Under the pieces are notes generated by a model, which saw only the letters and a list, made by a program, of their open reading frames with translations, had not been told where the DNA came from and did not search any database. Below, piece by piece: positions 63,968 through 64,000 of a DNA stretch of 64,000 nt (the first letter of the stretch is position 1; each line of letters begins with the position of its first letter). The position numbers and the translations under genes were made by a program. Source of the stretch: Planctomycetota bacterium (GTDB lineage: Bacteria > Planctomycetota > Uabimicrobiia > Uabimicrobiales > JABWCH01); NCBI GenBank assembly GCA_017993505.1, contig JAGOMP010000002.1, forward strand, positions 62,001-126,000. Direction: 5' to 3'.

Positions 63968-64000
63968 AAAACTATGTACTATTCCTAAAAAATTGGATTT

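Overview
This is an AT-rich chromosomal stretch from a Gram-negative bacterium. Outer-membrane/LPS genes (Kdo transferase, a phosphoethanolamine-transferase-like sulfatase-fold enzyme) and predicted lipoproteins indicate a diderm. The paired BatA/VWA membrane proteins, a zinc-ribbon protein with a kinase-like domain, a Ser/Thr kinase and two secreted C25 (gingipain-family) peptidases resemble gene content of Planctomycetota or other PVC-type bacteria. That placement is inference: there is no rRNA gene here. The standard code applies (Trp is TGG; TGA ends several genes). Two tRNA-Gln(UUG) genes and gatC-gatA fit Gln-tRNA synthesis by transamidation.

Layout. 1-9.2 kb: phosphoethanolamine-transferase-like protein, a giant SHMT-GcvT fusion, and a zinc-ribbon/acidic-repeat/pseudokinase protein. 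9.4-14.4 kb: 5'-nucleotidase, MATE-like transporter, NIF3 protein and a small lipoprotein, bracketed by two identical tRNA-Gln genes in inverted orientation. 14.6-20.6 kb: a TsaC-TsaE fusion (t6A modification), then leftward alaS-rpmF-acpP-fabF; alaS is preceded by five copies of its own 5' coding hairpin. 21-29.7 kb: a macro-domain-like protein, the VWA/BatA pair and a metal ABC transporter. 30-35 kb: TatC with a repetitive tail, a TPR lipoprotein whose start codon lies in that repeat, a DUF1893 protein, a lipoprotein/DUF1566 pair, and an mscS gene interrupted by one in-frame TGA. 35.1-47.5 kb: ten tandem family-2 glycosyltransferases. 47.6-48.6 kb: a zeta-type toxin with a small upstream partner. 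48.9-53.7 kb: kdtA-metK, a 36-residue basic protein, a structured non-coding stretch, gatC-gatA. 54-59 kb: secreted nitroreductase-like protein and the C25 pair. 59-64 kb: TPR protein, Sfp-type phosphopantetheinyl transferase, Ser/Thr kinase and an unidentified partner.

The strongest candidate for something undescribed is the glycosyltransferase array. Its copies share a near-constant N-terminal catalytic module, carry one of two middle modules (order A B A B A A B A B B), and have tails and a variable number of 21-bp heptad repeats that assort independently of the middle module. The last copy is shifted by one extra A in a poly-A tract. This looks like a locus that diversifies by duplication, recombination and slippage, plausibly for a surface glycan. 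A second window-wide theme is short tandem duplication: gene ends are echoed into intergenic DNA (lipoprotein 3' end, alaS 5' end, 732-aa gene 3' end, gatA 3' end, one glycosyltransferase start) and in-frame duplications occur inside genes (TatC tail, GatC N-terminus, the acidic repeats, the heptads).
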